Assembly: GCF_932294415.1 (NCBI RefSeq)
Contig: NC_065542.1
Span: 45,101,942-45,165,941 of the forward strand
Direction of reading: 5' to 3'
DNA length: 64,000 nt
Source of the DNA: Quercus robur
Taxonomy: Eukaryota > Streptophyta > Magnoliopsida > Fagales > Fagaceae
Within the stretch, counting starts at the first letter, position 1. Each line of letters starts with the position of its first letter. A program made the position numbers and the translations under genes. The notes beneath the pieces were generated by a model. It searched no databases. It saw only the letters and a list, made by a program, of their open reading frames with translations, and was not told the origin of the DNA. Shown here one piece after another: positions 45,486 to 57,172 of this stretch.

Positions 45486-46077
45486 CAAATAATAGATGGG
45501 AGCAAAATGATTCTAAATATGTTTATACTCAAACTTTTTTTTTTAAGAAAAAATATTTCAAAGTAAAACCAATGCAAAAAATTAGTCTCAATCTTGACCA
45601 GCCAAACCAATTCAATCATCACAAAAATTAAGCAAAACAACAAGCCCAGCCAACCCCAAAGCACCCAAAAAAAAAAAAAAAAAAAGTTCGGAAGGAACAA
45701 GTACAACTTACGAGAATAAAGTTGTTGGAGTCAATTTAATTTGAGGCCCAGACTTTTATACAGGTCCATTGTACATACAGAGGGCTTGTCGGCTTAATGG
45801 AAAAAAAAAAAAAAAAAGCCCAAACTCACCTGTAAACTTTTCAGTCGCGTGTACAACATGCAAAAGCTGATTGGTGGGTTCCACTTTCACTTGCACTTTC
45901 ACTGTTTCACTTTTCGTGGGTGGTTCTACTCTACTTCTCGCTCAATTGTAACATTTTTGTCATTTGGTTTTTGGAGAAAAAGTCCTTAGGAAGGGGACAT
46001 CTTTATTAATCAATCGTACTCGTACTAGATCAAAGTTGTGAACATCAACTACGTCGGGAGTAAAAGAATAATTTTGG

Positions 46078-46213
46078 GGGTGTTTGGTAGAGTAATTTAA
46101 GTAATGTTATTTAAGTATTTTTGATATATATAGGTGAAAAAGTGTATAAAAATCTATATAAGTATGTTTAAAATACTCAAAAGTGTGTTTGAAATGCTCT
46201 ACCAAACAGACCC
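46078..46213. mobile_element. Tourist/Harbinger-like MITE, 136 bp
   Basis: Left GGGTGTTTGGTAGAG and right CTCTACCAAACAGACCC are inverted termini. The G-rich GTGTTTGG end is usual for PIF/Harbinger MITEs. It lies 1 kb upstream of RIN13. The 3-bp duplication is not clear. Confidence 0.7.
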
Positions 46214-46721
46214 TTAACTCCCAAGACTAAACCTAAGTTAATCATAACTTTTTAATGTTGAGCCATTCAAGAGCTAAGTTGATAATCTATGGTATTAGAA
46301 AAAACAAAACACTTAACTTGTTGAACATCATGTTGTGTGATGTGCATACCTCTATTTTTTTTGGGAGCTATGCAATGCACACAACAAATTTTACAAGAAA
46401 TTTTACACCTAGATCATGTGGTATATTATTTTTTTATATATAAAATATGATATATTATTAATAATAGGTAAAAAAAAATAATAATGTCAAGTGGATGAGA
46501 GTCGGTAAAATCTTGCCCACTCATTATTATGAAGTAATAAATATTGTCAATTTTATGTGTATATATAAAATTATTTGTAAATTATTAATAATAGATAAAA
46601 AAAGTTTTGTCACTAGTGAGTGAAATTAGTAGATTGTTACATTATTAATAATAGATCAAAATGTTATCTAGATTTAGATAAAAATTAGTAGTAACTAATA
46701 AAAGTAATTAAACTATAATAA

Positions 46722-46895
46722 AAGCGAGTGTCCTTAAAATATTGATCAACAATTTATATTTTATAAAAGATTTGACATTATTTTTATGAAAAATAAAAAA
46801 ATTATCAAAATATTAATTTTTTTCTATAAAATTTTTTTTTAAAAGTAAATTATTAATTAATGTCCTAAAAGCAATTATTATTATCATGACCTAAT
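46722..46895. mobile_element. Degenerate copy of the 185-bp Mutator MITE
   Basis: GCGAGTGTCCTTAAAATATTGATCAACAAT..TTTTTATGAAAAATAAAAAAAT and the mirrored TTAATGTCCTAAAAGCAATTA..CATGACC follow the plan of 35431-35615 with many substitutions. It lies about 300 bp upstream of the RIN13 start codon. Confidence 0.6.
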
Positions 46896-47209
46896 AAAAA
46901 CTGATGCGAATATTATTATTTTGGTGTGGCTACTCTTTCCTCTTTTTTTCCCAAATGTGGTAACCTCTCTTTCTCTCTCACTGACACACTCACACACAGC
47001 CAATAAATCCTCTCTTTACTTTGAAAACTGATAACCCAAAAAACCAAACCAGAAGTCCCTCAAAACCCTAGAGACCCTTGAGTTTCTTGTCTTTTCATTT
47101 TATTTCAAGAACCCACATGAAAAATTCTCGATTTATTTTCTTTAGAAAACCCTAATTCTTCCAAAAATTTGATTTTTTTTTCTTTTTTGGTTTTGTTTTT
47201 TGGGGGAAT

Positions 47210-50200
47210 ATGGATTCGTCGCCGGTGATATTGGATATAAGCTCCGACGAAGAGCAGGGTTCATCGGCGGAGACCAAATCCAGCGACCAAAACTTAGATT
47301 GGCTGTCGGCGCTATTTGGAAATTTGAACTCCGATGATGATACGGAGGCTGACGACGACGTCGTGGTGGTCAGAGAGGTGGTCAACGAGAACCAACGCAA
47401 GTCAAGGAAATCGACGGTGGTGATGAAGGATGTGGATGACGATTGCGTCGTACTGGATTGTGACCCGAATAATCCGGTCGCCGAGGTTAACGATGATAAG
47501 GATAATTCTGGGTCTGATGACTTGCTTATAGTTGCAGAGAAAGGGCAGGTAAATTTGTTTGTTTATTTATTTATTTTTATAAATTAGTTACAATTATGAT
47601 AATTTTGGATTTGTGGGTTTGTTTATATTTTCAGAGGATTTAATTTTAGTGCTTTGTTAATCAAAATTTACTTTGATCTAAGTTTGATTCAGTGAGTTAT
47701 GGTAAATATGTTACTAAAAATGGAGAAATTGGAGATATAGAATTGGGCTACTTTTATTCCTACTTTAGGGTTATTGGGAATTTTTGCTTTTAACTTTTTT
47801 TGGGGGGTTTCAAAATTTTTTTATTTTTTTATTTTAAGAATTACAATGATGTTGGTGTTGTGGGTATATATATAGACTTGTTGGGTTGCTGAGGATTTAA
47901 TTTTTAGTGCTTTTTTCTCCAAACTTTGCTAGAGTGGACAAAATGCTTTGGGTGTTTTTACTTTTAATTCTTTGTTCAATAGTTGTAATTTCTTTGCTTT
48001 ATAGTTTTTTCTGTTTTTTTTTAATCCCTTAGTACATTGCCTGTGTGCTTTGGTATCCTGTATTGTTTTCTTTATTCAATGAAATTATATTTCTTATCAA
48101 AAAAAGAAAATTACTCTGAATTACTAGGAATGGAGATACAGAATTGGACTACCTTTATTACTACTTTAGCATCTTTTTTTTCCCCCCTTATTTTGGGTTA
48201 TTAGGAATTTGTGCTGTAATTCCAATGACTTGCTTATAGTTGCAGATATGGGTCAGGTAAATTTGTTTTTTTCTAGGAAGCACGGACAATTCATTTAGGG
48301 TGCCGTACCCATACCGGTGTGGAACTGGCCGTTTCATGTAATAATTTTTCAAAAATTGCTCGTGTCTTTGTGTCGTACATACCCGTGTCCGTATCCGTAC
48401 ATCCTAGGTTTGTTTGTTTGTTTGTTTTTGTTTTTTTTTTTTTAACAATTACAGTAACATTGGCCTGCTAGGTTACTGAGGATTTAATTTTAGTACTTTG
48501 TTGGAGAAAATATACTTTGATTTAGTTAGTTATAGTAAATATGTTACTAGAAATGGAGATACATAATTAGACTACTTTAATTCCTACTTTTTTTTTTTGA
48601 TAAGTAACTTTACTTTAATTCCTACTTGAGCAGCTTTTATACTTATTTGGGCTATTGGGAATTTGTGTTTTCTTGAAGTGTGTTCCTAATGTATATTAAG
48701 GGTTATATTGCCTATTTTGAACAAATGCATGTATTTTTGTTAATAAAACCTATTTTGAACAAAAAAATAATAATAATAATAACAAATAAAGGATAAATTA
48801 ATATTAAAAAAGAAGAAGTGAAGTTTCAATAATGTCTCTTTAATAAAGTAAAATTGATAAAATCATAGTTAAGGTCAATTATATCATAAGAAGATTAAGT
48901 GTAAAAGAGATTGTTAATAAAACCTAAATACAAAAATATAATTTGTAATTTTGCATCTCAAAAATCTAGAAGGTTTTTTTTTTTTTTTTTGAAATATAAT
49001 ATAGAAGTTAAATAAATAAGATTTAATTATATTTAAATATATATATATATATATATATATAAAAATCCCACTTAAATTTATCACCCCTAAGCCTCAAAAT
49101 GTATGAGCTGGCCTTGAGTAGTCTTTTTCACTAAAATACTTATTTACTTATCAAGAGAAACAAATGTTTTGTTGCAGATTGCATGCAGAGACTATCCTCA
49201 TCCACGTCATCTTTGTGCTAAATATCCTTTCAGTTCCACATCCCATGATAAGCACTGTGACCAGGTAAGATCACTCTTCTAAGCTACGACACAAAGAATG
49301 TGATCTAGCACTTGTCTAGTCCTATGTTCATCATTATGCTTTGCCATTCTGATTTACATCCTTGCTGAAAATGCAGTGCCACTGTTATGTTTGCGAATGT
49401 AGCGCGCCATGTCCATTTTGGGATTCAGGTTCAGTCATCTTGAACCACCATTGTCATGCCACCGATAAGGAGGAGAGATGGAAAACTTTTAGGAAGCAAC
49501 TCAAGCCGATAAAAAATACTACATTTTCAGCTGTAAAGTGTTCTAATCCTACTCTCTCTGTGCCACTTGCTCGATGTAATCAAGCTCAATCACTCAACAT
49601 TTTTCGGTTGTCACCCAACTCCAAGCCTCCAAATCATGTCGCCAGATCAAGTTTAATCCTTCCTTGCTCCACCTCGAATAATTATACCGTGCCAAATATC
49701 ATAAGTCAAGGGAAGAGCCAACAGTCAGCACCTATTTTGGCAAAAAACAGAGTCCATCCGCATGTGATTTCACAGCAGTTTGTTGGTGTACGTCATAGTG
49801 TCACCCAACGGGACCGTGGTAGTGTTGGGAATTTGGGTCCAAGAATTCCCCCTTCCAATACAATGTTTAAGAAGACAGGAAGTGTTAAGCCCAGTTCTGT
49901 GTATGTTTCGTCAAACAACAATAGCTGTATCCAGGCAGCACAACATACCAGAAATGCTACTTCAACAGCATTGTCAAACGAGATAAATCCCAATAGGTGG
50001 CAGAATTTTAGGTCTAGTGTAAATCTGGAGTCATTTAGGCCTCAGGACTGTTCTCAGCCCAACTTGGGCTTCCCTGGAAATATCATACCTTCCCAACCTC
50101 AAATATATAATCAGTCTATTGCTCAATCAAATGATGGCCAGAATTTTTGTCTTCCTGGGTATCAAAGCCAAAAACCTAGCGAAGATATTTATCAGAATGG

Positions 50201-50735
50201 GAATTGTCTAAATGACGGGCAAAATATCAGTCAGCATGGGAATCAAAGTTTCAGTACCACAGATCCAGGTTCTTTAGATTTTAATTTCAGTTGGCCTAAC
50301 AATTCTGTTCAAAGCAATCTACAACCTCCAATTGGAAATCTCCATGTTCAAAGTGGAGGATATACATGTGAGTCATTATCTGTAGAGGATTCTAATTCCC
50401 AGTTTATGGGTAGTGCTCAGTTCAGTGAAGACAGTCTACCTGAGTTGTTTGGATGTGCAACTCCCTGTCCAAGCGATCAAGTACTTGCAGTCGAAAATTC
50501 TGAACTTCAAAGTACTGGGCCTATGCATGAAGCATCCCATATTAAGGAGTCTAATTGTGAGCTTGCTGACTTTGATCTTGACAACTGGTTTTTGGAAAAC
50601 CAGTCAGTTCCCATGGTTTCAGGTGGTTCCATGCCATCTGAAACAAATATCTTTTCTCCTGTGACTTCTTCCATTGATCCAGGAATGCTTCTGTTTGATT
50701 TTGAAACCTCCTGGAATGGTCTTGCACATGTGTAG
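47210..50735 (+). CDS. RIN13-like protein (RPM1-interacting protein 13), 594 aa
   Basis: Exons 47210-47548, 49178-49264 and 49377-50735 are all phase 0 and sum to 595 codons; introns are GT-AG. The N-terminus is acidic (DISSDEE, then Asp/Glu-rich). Exon 2 and the start of exon 3 carry the family's conserved Cys/His block (IACRDYPHPRHLCAKYPF, HCDQ, then CHCYVCECSAPC and CHATDKEERW). The long Ser/Asn/Gln-rich tail ends in an acidic ELADFDLDNWF segment. In Arabidopsis, RIN13 binds the RPM1 immune receptor's nucleotide-binding region and enhances resistance; here the role is inferred from the family. A CT-rich leader and AAACCCTAGAG (47061) precede the start. Intron 1 (1.6 kb) contains duplicated pieces of exon 1 and a MITE. 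Confidence 0.88.
48224..48256 (+). repeat. Duplicate of the exon-1 3' end inside intron 1
   Basis: AATGACTTGCTTATAGTTGC followed by AGATATGGGTCAG and GTAAATTTG repeats the end of exon 1 with its splice donor (47517-47557). The flanking intron blocks (GGATTTAATTTTAG at about 47636, 47891 and 48478) are repeated too, so intron 1 grew by internal duplication. Confidence 0.8.
48273..48408. mobile_element. Short MITE in RIN13 intron 1
   Basis: Starts CTAGGAAGCACGGAC and ends ...CGTACATCCTAGG, giving rough inverted termini. A relative lies at 60629-60761 in TTC4 intron 5. Noncoding, about 136 bp; the superfamily is not assigned. Confidence 0.6.
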
Positions 50736-51859
50736 CAATTATAACCAATTGTGCTTCTTGGAAAGAGGCAAAAGCAAGTGAACACAGCTTGTGTTCTGCA
50801 AATAGTAGAAGATGATCTCTGTTTTGGAGGCTGGGTTTAAAGTTTATCAGAGTTCTAGTGGTGTACAGTCTTTTTAACTGAAGTGTACAAAGGTGCCCTG
50901 TAGGTTAAATGATGCCTGTACATGCTGGTAGGCTTTTTTAGGGGAAAAAAAAAATATTTTATATCTATTAATCTCACATGTTAAATTATTTCATACCTGC
51001 GTATTCTTTCCTCTTGTGACCTTGATGGATGACTGGTTCAAATTTCAGAATCTTAGATCCTTTTCAGTTGTTGAATTTGTTAACTGCAGAGGTTTTTGCC
51101 TGTAGTTGTGGGTAGTTGGTTTGATTTTCTTGATACAGGAAGTGAATGAATTGGTGTTAAACTGGGAAATCAGTTTTTACTCAACAGGTTAAAGCTAGCT
51201 TTGTGTACAGTACAGCTATCACCAGCATAGAGTAGATTATTGTGTTCTGCTGTATGTAAATACTAGCTGGTGAGCAAGAGAGATTGGATTTTGATGCACC
51301 TTGAATGCTTGTAATTTATTATTATTATTATTAATATTATTTCTGAATGCATGCTGATTAAAAGGTATCCATGAAGGTTAGGTAATTGGTATCTTGGGGC
51401 ATCTTGAAAATCAGCTTTTACAATGTTCCATAAATTGATACAGAACTTCTTTTATTTAAGTCTAGAGTTTTGCGGTAGTAGCTCCCATCTTGTCTTGGTA
51501 TAAGCCTCACAACCCTTCGTCGGGTCTGTCTTAGTGAGTCTTAGTGTGAGGATTTGTGAAAATTGCTCATGGATTCATCATTAAGAAATTTTTTTTTTCT
51601 TTAATATAAGATAGAATTTCTACTCTAGTTTAATCTAAGTGCATATGTGTGTGAGTCTTCCTCTTCGAGACTTGAATCCCAGTTCTTGCCTTTCACACCC
51701 GACAAGCATTTATACTTGTAGAGTGACCATCGCATAAAGGGCACAAAGGGGAAGCGATAGTGGCTATAGAAGAATTTTAATTTGTCAAAAAGGGTGAAGA
51801 CAATTACTGTTGTGGGTGAAAAGTCACTAATGGAAACGAATAACAAAGGTGAGCAATGT

Positions 51860-52440
51860 CTTATAGTCAGATTACTTAATTCCAAATCATACAATAAGGA
51901 AGCTATTAAAATGGCCATGCATAAACATTAGAGGCCAATCTTCAAATTGAGTGACTGCTCGGGATTTGAATGAACATACTTTTTGTGTTTTCATTTGAAG
52001 ACACTATGGATAAGGAGATTGTCTGCATCAACAGTCTACAGTCATTCGACAAAAGTCTTGTTGTGTTTCAGGGTGGTTATTTTACAGATGTCTCAATTGT
52101 GTTTCAAGATTATGATGGCGAAAGTCGAGTTGCTAATCTGCAATTCCAGTGGGCTTTCTTTTGGATTTAATTTCATATTTGCATGGGATACCTTTCAAGG
52201 GAATGAACGGAGATGTTGCAAATGCAGTGGGAGATGATTTGGGTATCTTGAAGGAGGTAGATATACCAGCTTATGATGTGAGCTGGGCTAGGGGAAGTGT
52301 ATAAGGATGAGGTTGAAGGTCGATATTTCGTAATCCCTTACGAGGGGAGAAGTGTTGAAGTTAGGAAAATCAGAACTGCTTTGGGTGACTCTTTAGTATG
52401 AAAAACTTCCTAGTTTCTGCTATGTTTGTGGCTTGTAAGA
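51860..52440 (+). pseudogene. LINE ORF1-like relic (DUF4283/zf-CCHC type)
   Basis: Scattered + frames read DKEIVCINSLQSFDKSLVVF, then PFKGMNGDVANAVGDDLGIL, then a VCG-like knuckle start near 52425, the order seen in DUF4283 and zf-CCHC_4 proteins of plant LINEs. Stops and frameshifts throughout. No RT follows. Confidence 0.65.
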
Positions 52441-52992
52441 GCATCTGCACTAACTAATCTAAATTAGCATAAAACTCATAATATTAGCCATCTTTTTTAT
52501 TTTTATTTTTTTTAATTAGCATAAAACTCAAAATATTAGCCTGTAAAGCCCAAAATATCAAATTATGAACCGGTTATGCAATATGAGATTTTGTTATAGT
52601 GTTTGTGCGAATATACAAGTCATCACAATCTATGCAAAATAAATTTTTATTATTTCTTTGCATTTGGATGAAGGAAAAGATTGAATAATGGTTGTTGTGT
52701 GTAAAAAGAGGGAAATGATTTTTTTTTTTTTAATTTTATATTTTAATAAAATAAAATATAAAATAGATAATTAGATGTGAGTGTTTTGAAAAATAGTAAA
52801 TTAAAAATAGAAAAAAGTATGTTGTTATTATAAAATTAATAGTAATTTTCACGTAAGGTTATGTGAACGAGGGATAAAAATTTACATAAGTTAATGGGAA
52901 TGAGGGACAAAGATTGTTGTGATAAACTACAAGAAATGAGAATGTTAACAAAGTGGCATAGAGTAGTAAGGTGTGATTCAATGGCATATGAC

Positions 52993-53541
52993 TAGACATG
53001 GCAAAACGGGTCAAATTTTTCTGACCCGACCCATTTGACCTGTAATCCGATTGACCCGTTTAAAAATGACCCGTGACCCATTTTGACCCGCGACCCAATT
53101 GACCCGACTCGAACACGACCCGACTCGCCCGTTTTGCCACGTCTACCAACGTTGAATAGATTGAGATTGAGGTGTAATTCTTATAAAATATTTACTTATT
53201 CTTCTTTATTTAATATGTTATGTACTCTATTATAGTTTGTCATTCTTTATTTGCCACATTCATTTTCTCTTTCTACTTTAAACAGATTGAAAATTATACC
53301 AAGATTAGCTTCTAAAAAGTTGAAATAAGAGTTGCACCAAATTTGGATATCAAATCAAGTGTTTAGTGGTAATTGGTAACAATATCACTAGTGAAAATCT
53401 AATCATAGTTAAGGAATTCATAAATAATTGACAGATTACATCTATTTCCAAAAAAAAAAAACTTGTTTGAAAAATACGGGTCAACTCGACCCGATTCACC
53501 CGACCCGAACCTGCTTCGCCCCACCCGTTTTGCCATGTCTA
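52993..53541. mobile_element. hAT-like MITE with GACCCG-rich ends, 549 bp
   Basis: Termini TAGACATGGCAAAACGGG and CCCGTTTTGCCATGTCTA are inverted. Flanks CATATGAC and CATACGAC match at 7 of 8 bases. Another terminus-like sequence at 53129-53146 suggests a nested or internally duplicated structure. Subterminal regions are strings of GACCCG. Confidence 0.72.
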
Positions 53542-53549
53542 CATACGAC

Positions 53550-54204
53550 GATGCTTCTCTGATCAAACAGAATGACAATGTGTCTATAGGAGGGACAACA
53601 AACTCATTAATTTCTCCAGCAATAGCGACGGTTTAAAGCAAAACTCTTCAATGCACCAAGGGGCAATTATTATGGAGAATAATACAAAATGTATATCAAA
53701 GATTCAAAATTGAACATAAAGTAACAAAATAAACCCTACATTGTTAAAATTAACAGTTTTAATATTAAATTAAACCATCTCTCGAGGCCTCAATACTTTT
53801 CTTCATGAGGTGTAGTCCTTTCCTAGGCATGGTCGTGTCCATGACAGATTCACTTGGTTACGGCTTCATAGGGTCAAGCCTCCTCATGCTTGGGGTTGCC
53901 TAGTTTGACACGCTATTGCACAACCATTTTTCTTCATTTCATTCAATTTCGATGCTATGTGGAAGCTAACTTTTTGTCACGAGCTTTTAAAAAAACAACC
54001 AATTAAACCCTCAAACTTATAATAAACCCAAAAACAATATTTCTCCACTAAAATGGGGTTGATATTGAATTTATTACTTTTTGAAATCTCAAAATTTAAT
54101 TTGTTACTTCTTATCACCCTCCCACAATAGATGGTAGCAGACAGCCCATTTAAAAAAAAAAAAAAAAAAAAAGTCTTTAACTATTGGATCGCTCTTAAGA
54201 GATT
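53550..54204. other. Intergenic DNA, no gene seen
   Basis: AT-rich, with poly-A at about 54155-54172. No supported feature. Confidence 0.5.
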
Positions 54205-54418
54205 TCTTAGGATTCGTTTGAATACCGCTTATTACTGAAAATTGAAAACACTGTAGCAAAATAATTTTTAAATGTGTGAATAATATCGTAGAACCCAATT
54301 TTAAAGTTGTTTTTTTGGAAAAAAGTACATGTGGGTCCCATGAACAATGTACGGGATTCACTAAAAAATGCTAGACGCACAAATTGTGTTTGGTTTGCCA
54401 CTATCCAAACATACACTT
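54205..54418. mobile_element. Short MITE-like repeat upstream of TTC4
   Basis: GGATTCGTTTGAATACCGC at the left and GCCACTATCCAAACATA at the right form imperfect inverted termini around ACTGAAAATTGAAAACACTG, a common interior of woody-plant MITEs. Target duplication not resolved. Confidence 0.5.
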
Positions 54419-54684
54419 AATATAATAACCAAATATACGTGTGAACGAGTCAACTTAGGAGGCATTATACGCTAGAAAGAATAGTTAAGCGTTTAAAGAG
54501 TTTTGGACTCATAATTATGTGATATGTGTGGGTTGGGTACAGTTCTTGCATAAATAGAGTTGGGTTGGGTTTAAATAGTTCACATATTGTATATGAGTGG
54601 GCCGAAGGCTAAACCCACCTGTTCCCCCATTCTCGCCACCCTTTACAACTTTCTCGCATGTTCTTTGTCATTGGAACTGAAGTG

Positions 54685-54705
54685 CTCTCTCTCTCTCTCT
54701 CTCTC
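54685..54705 (+). repeat. CT microsatellite in the TTC4 leader
   Basis: (CT)n about 80-100 bp upstream of the start codon, within the likely 5' UTR; pyrimidine patches are usual in plant core promoters. A TATA-like CATAAATAGAG lies at about 54549. Confidence 0.6.
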
Positions 54706-54783
54706 CGGCATAGAGAGGCAGCCAAGCCAGCAGAGACTAATAAGTAGTAAAAGGTTGCAAAAAAAAAAAAAAAAAAAGGAATA

Positions 54784-54910
54784 ATGGCGCTATGGATGGA
54801 AACTGGGTCGGAGCCCACCACCCAATCCGAGAAAGATGACCTTGAAGCTATTGAAGCCCTCAAACACTCTACTGCCCTTGAACTCAAGGTCTCTTTCTCT
54901 CTCTCTCTTC

Positions 54911-54941
<31 letters not shown>

Positions 54942-55876
54942 CGTGAACAATTTAATCCGTTCAAAGTTTTGAGGACCCATCTCTGTATTTTGCTTAAGCA
55001 ACCAACATGGCCTTTAAAATTTATAAACTTGCATTATAAATGCTCAAAGCGTGTGGTTAGTTAGTAAACCCAATAGGGTTGGCACTGTTGTCTTATAAAT
55101 TGTTATGTGTTGATTATATCTGATCATGGTTTTGTAATGCTTTATCTACGTTGCCATATTATTTGAGGGATTGAGTACATTTTTAGTTTTTAAGAGATGC
55201 TCAATGAAAAATTCTGGGAATGAATGAGATTCTTTTATTAACACAAAGGAACCTGAATCACAAGAAGTTCAAAACAGAACACAACACTAAGACAAAATAC
55301 AAGCTACACAACTTAGCTAATCTAAAACAGAAAAATAAATTCCCCGATATATACACAGCATCCTATTACATTATATAATTTTTATGCCCTTTGTTTGTTG
55401 CAATTCTAGATCTCACATCATTTTTAATTGCCCATATGATCTTGTCATAACTTAGAATCTGATCATTATGGAATCTTGCATTTCTTTCGTTCAAATCTGG
55501 TAGATAAATGCAGCCTAAGAAACTTGCACAAATTATACTTTGTAAAACCCTTTACCCTTTAGAGAGTTTATACCCCCAATAAGAAATCATACCACCTCAC
55601 CTGCTACACACTAACCAAGCACAATTTCAAGACTTGCCACCACAATCTTCTAAAAAAGGAGCAATCATAAAAAAGATTGATAGTTACAATACTTTAGACC
55701 CCAAATTTATGGCTATTGTCAATTTTAAACTTACTATTGAATTAAGCCCAATTGTTTAAGTAATTAGCCAATTGGCATTATCATTGATATGAAACACGGC
55801 AGAAAAGGCCAAATAAACAATCACACCCACGAGAACACCGAAGTGTTTATGGAGAGAAAAACATGGGAATCAGGCG

Positions 55877-55911
<35 letters not shown>

Positions 55912-57139
55912 TTCTGAGGCTTATAGCCCCAAATGATCCACTAAACAAAAATAGTTGCAGTACACATCACTTACAAAACTCTCCAAGCTATGACAATGTA
56001 CTCTAGTCTCCAGCTCTTGCTAACATTGGATTCTTCGAACATTTTCTTCTTTTTAGTCTCTGTATCCGCGATTTGAGCCGCCAATTTCAAAACCAAGTTT
56101 CCTTGGTCACTCCAAGGCCACTTGGAGATTTTGGGCATGCTCCAATGATTCCCAAGCACTAAACAGTATGAAGAGCTCTAAAGGTTTCTTTGTGCGTGAT
56201 GGTTTTAATCTCCTCTCATAGTAATTGACAATTAGAGAGGGAGAAGGTAGAGAGAATGAGAAGGTTTTAGCTTTAGGGTTTTAGGGCTCTCTCTAGCTCT
56301 TTGATATGGGGACTTTTAGTTCTAAAATAGTGTGAAATGAGGGTTATAAAGAGAAGCAAAGGGCTGGTACTGTAGAGAAGTTGTAACTGAATTCTCTCAA
56401 GTTATAGCGATTTTGCTCGAGCTAGTGTCCTAAAAGTGAGGTGAAATTGTTGTCTCAACCAGGTTTCAAAATGTGAACTAATCTGACAGATCGCCTGATA
56501 CTCTGAATTTGCTCTTGCCAGTTTCTTGAGCTTGCAATTTCAAACTTCAGCATCTAGCCTCTTCAACCCATTACAAATTTAACTCACAACAGTACATAAT
56601 TACAATGCAAATTAATAATTCAAATTACACCCAAATTTGGCATAGAATATGCCAAAACATTAAGGGTCCTAACAAAGATGATCTCTACACTCTAAAATAA
56701 TGCCGCCTTATGGAATGCGTTGTAGCCACATTTAACCTGCCAATCATTAGTTGATAACCTGTCATTGACAGCTAACCAGCTTATAAAAGGATGCTTAAGG
56801 ATATCTTTAGAAAACCAAATTTGTTTTTATCAAACCTCAACTGGTTGCTTCCTTCTAATCCCATCCTAAGCTTAAATGCATGTATACTGTCTAGAAGATG
56901 ATAGTAGCCATTTAACTGAATCCTCTTGAGCTAAGCTTACTTGTAAGAGGCCACTTTGAATCTCAACAAGTTCCTCAGATCTAGCAGAGGGCCAGTTCCA
57001 GCAACTATTATGCAAAACTTTAGAATTGAAAGAACCAGAACTATCACACACCAGTTTGAAATGCATGTATTCTGTGATTTTTTTTTTTGTTAATTATAAA
57101 AAAATTATATCATTTAAAGGCTTGTAATCCTGGAAAGAT

Positions 57140-57172
<33 letters not shown>

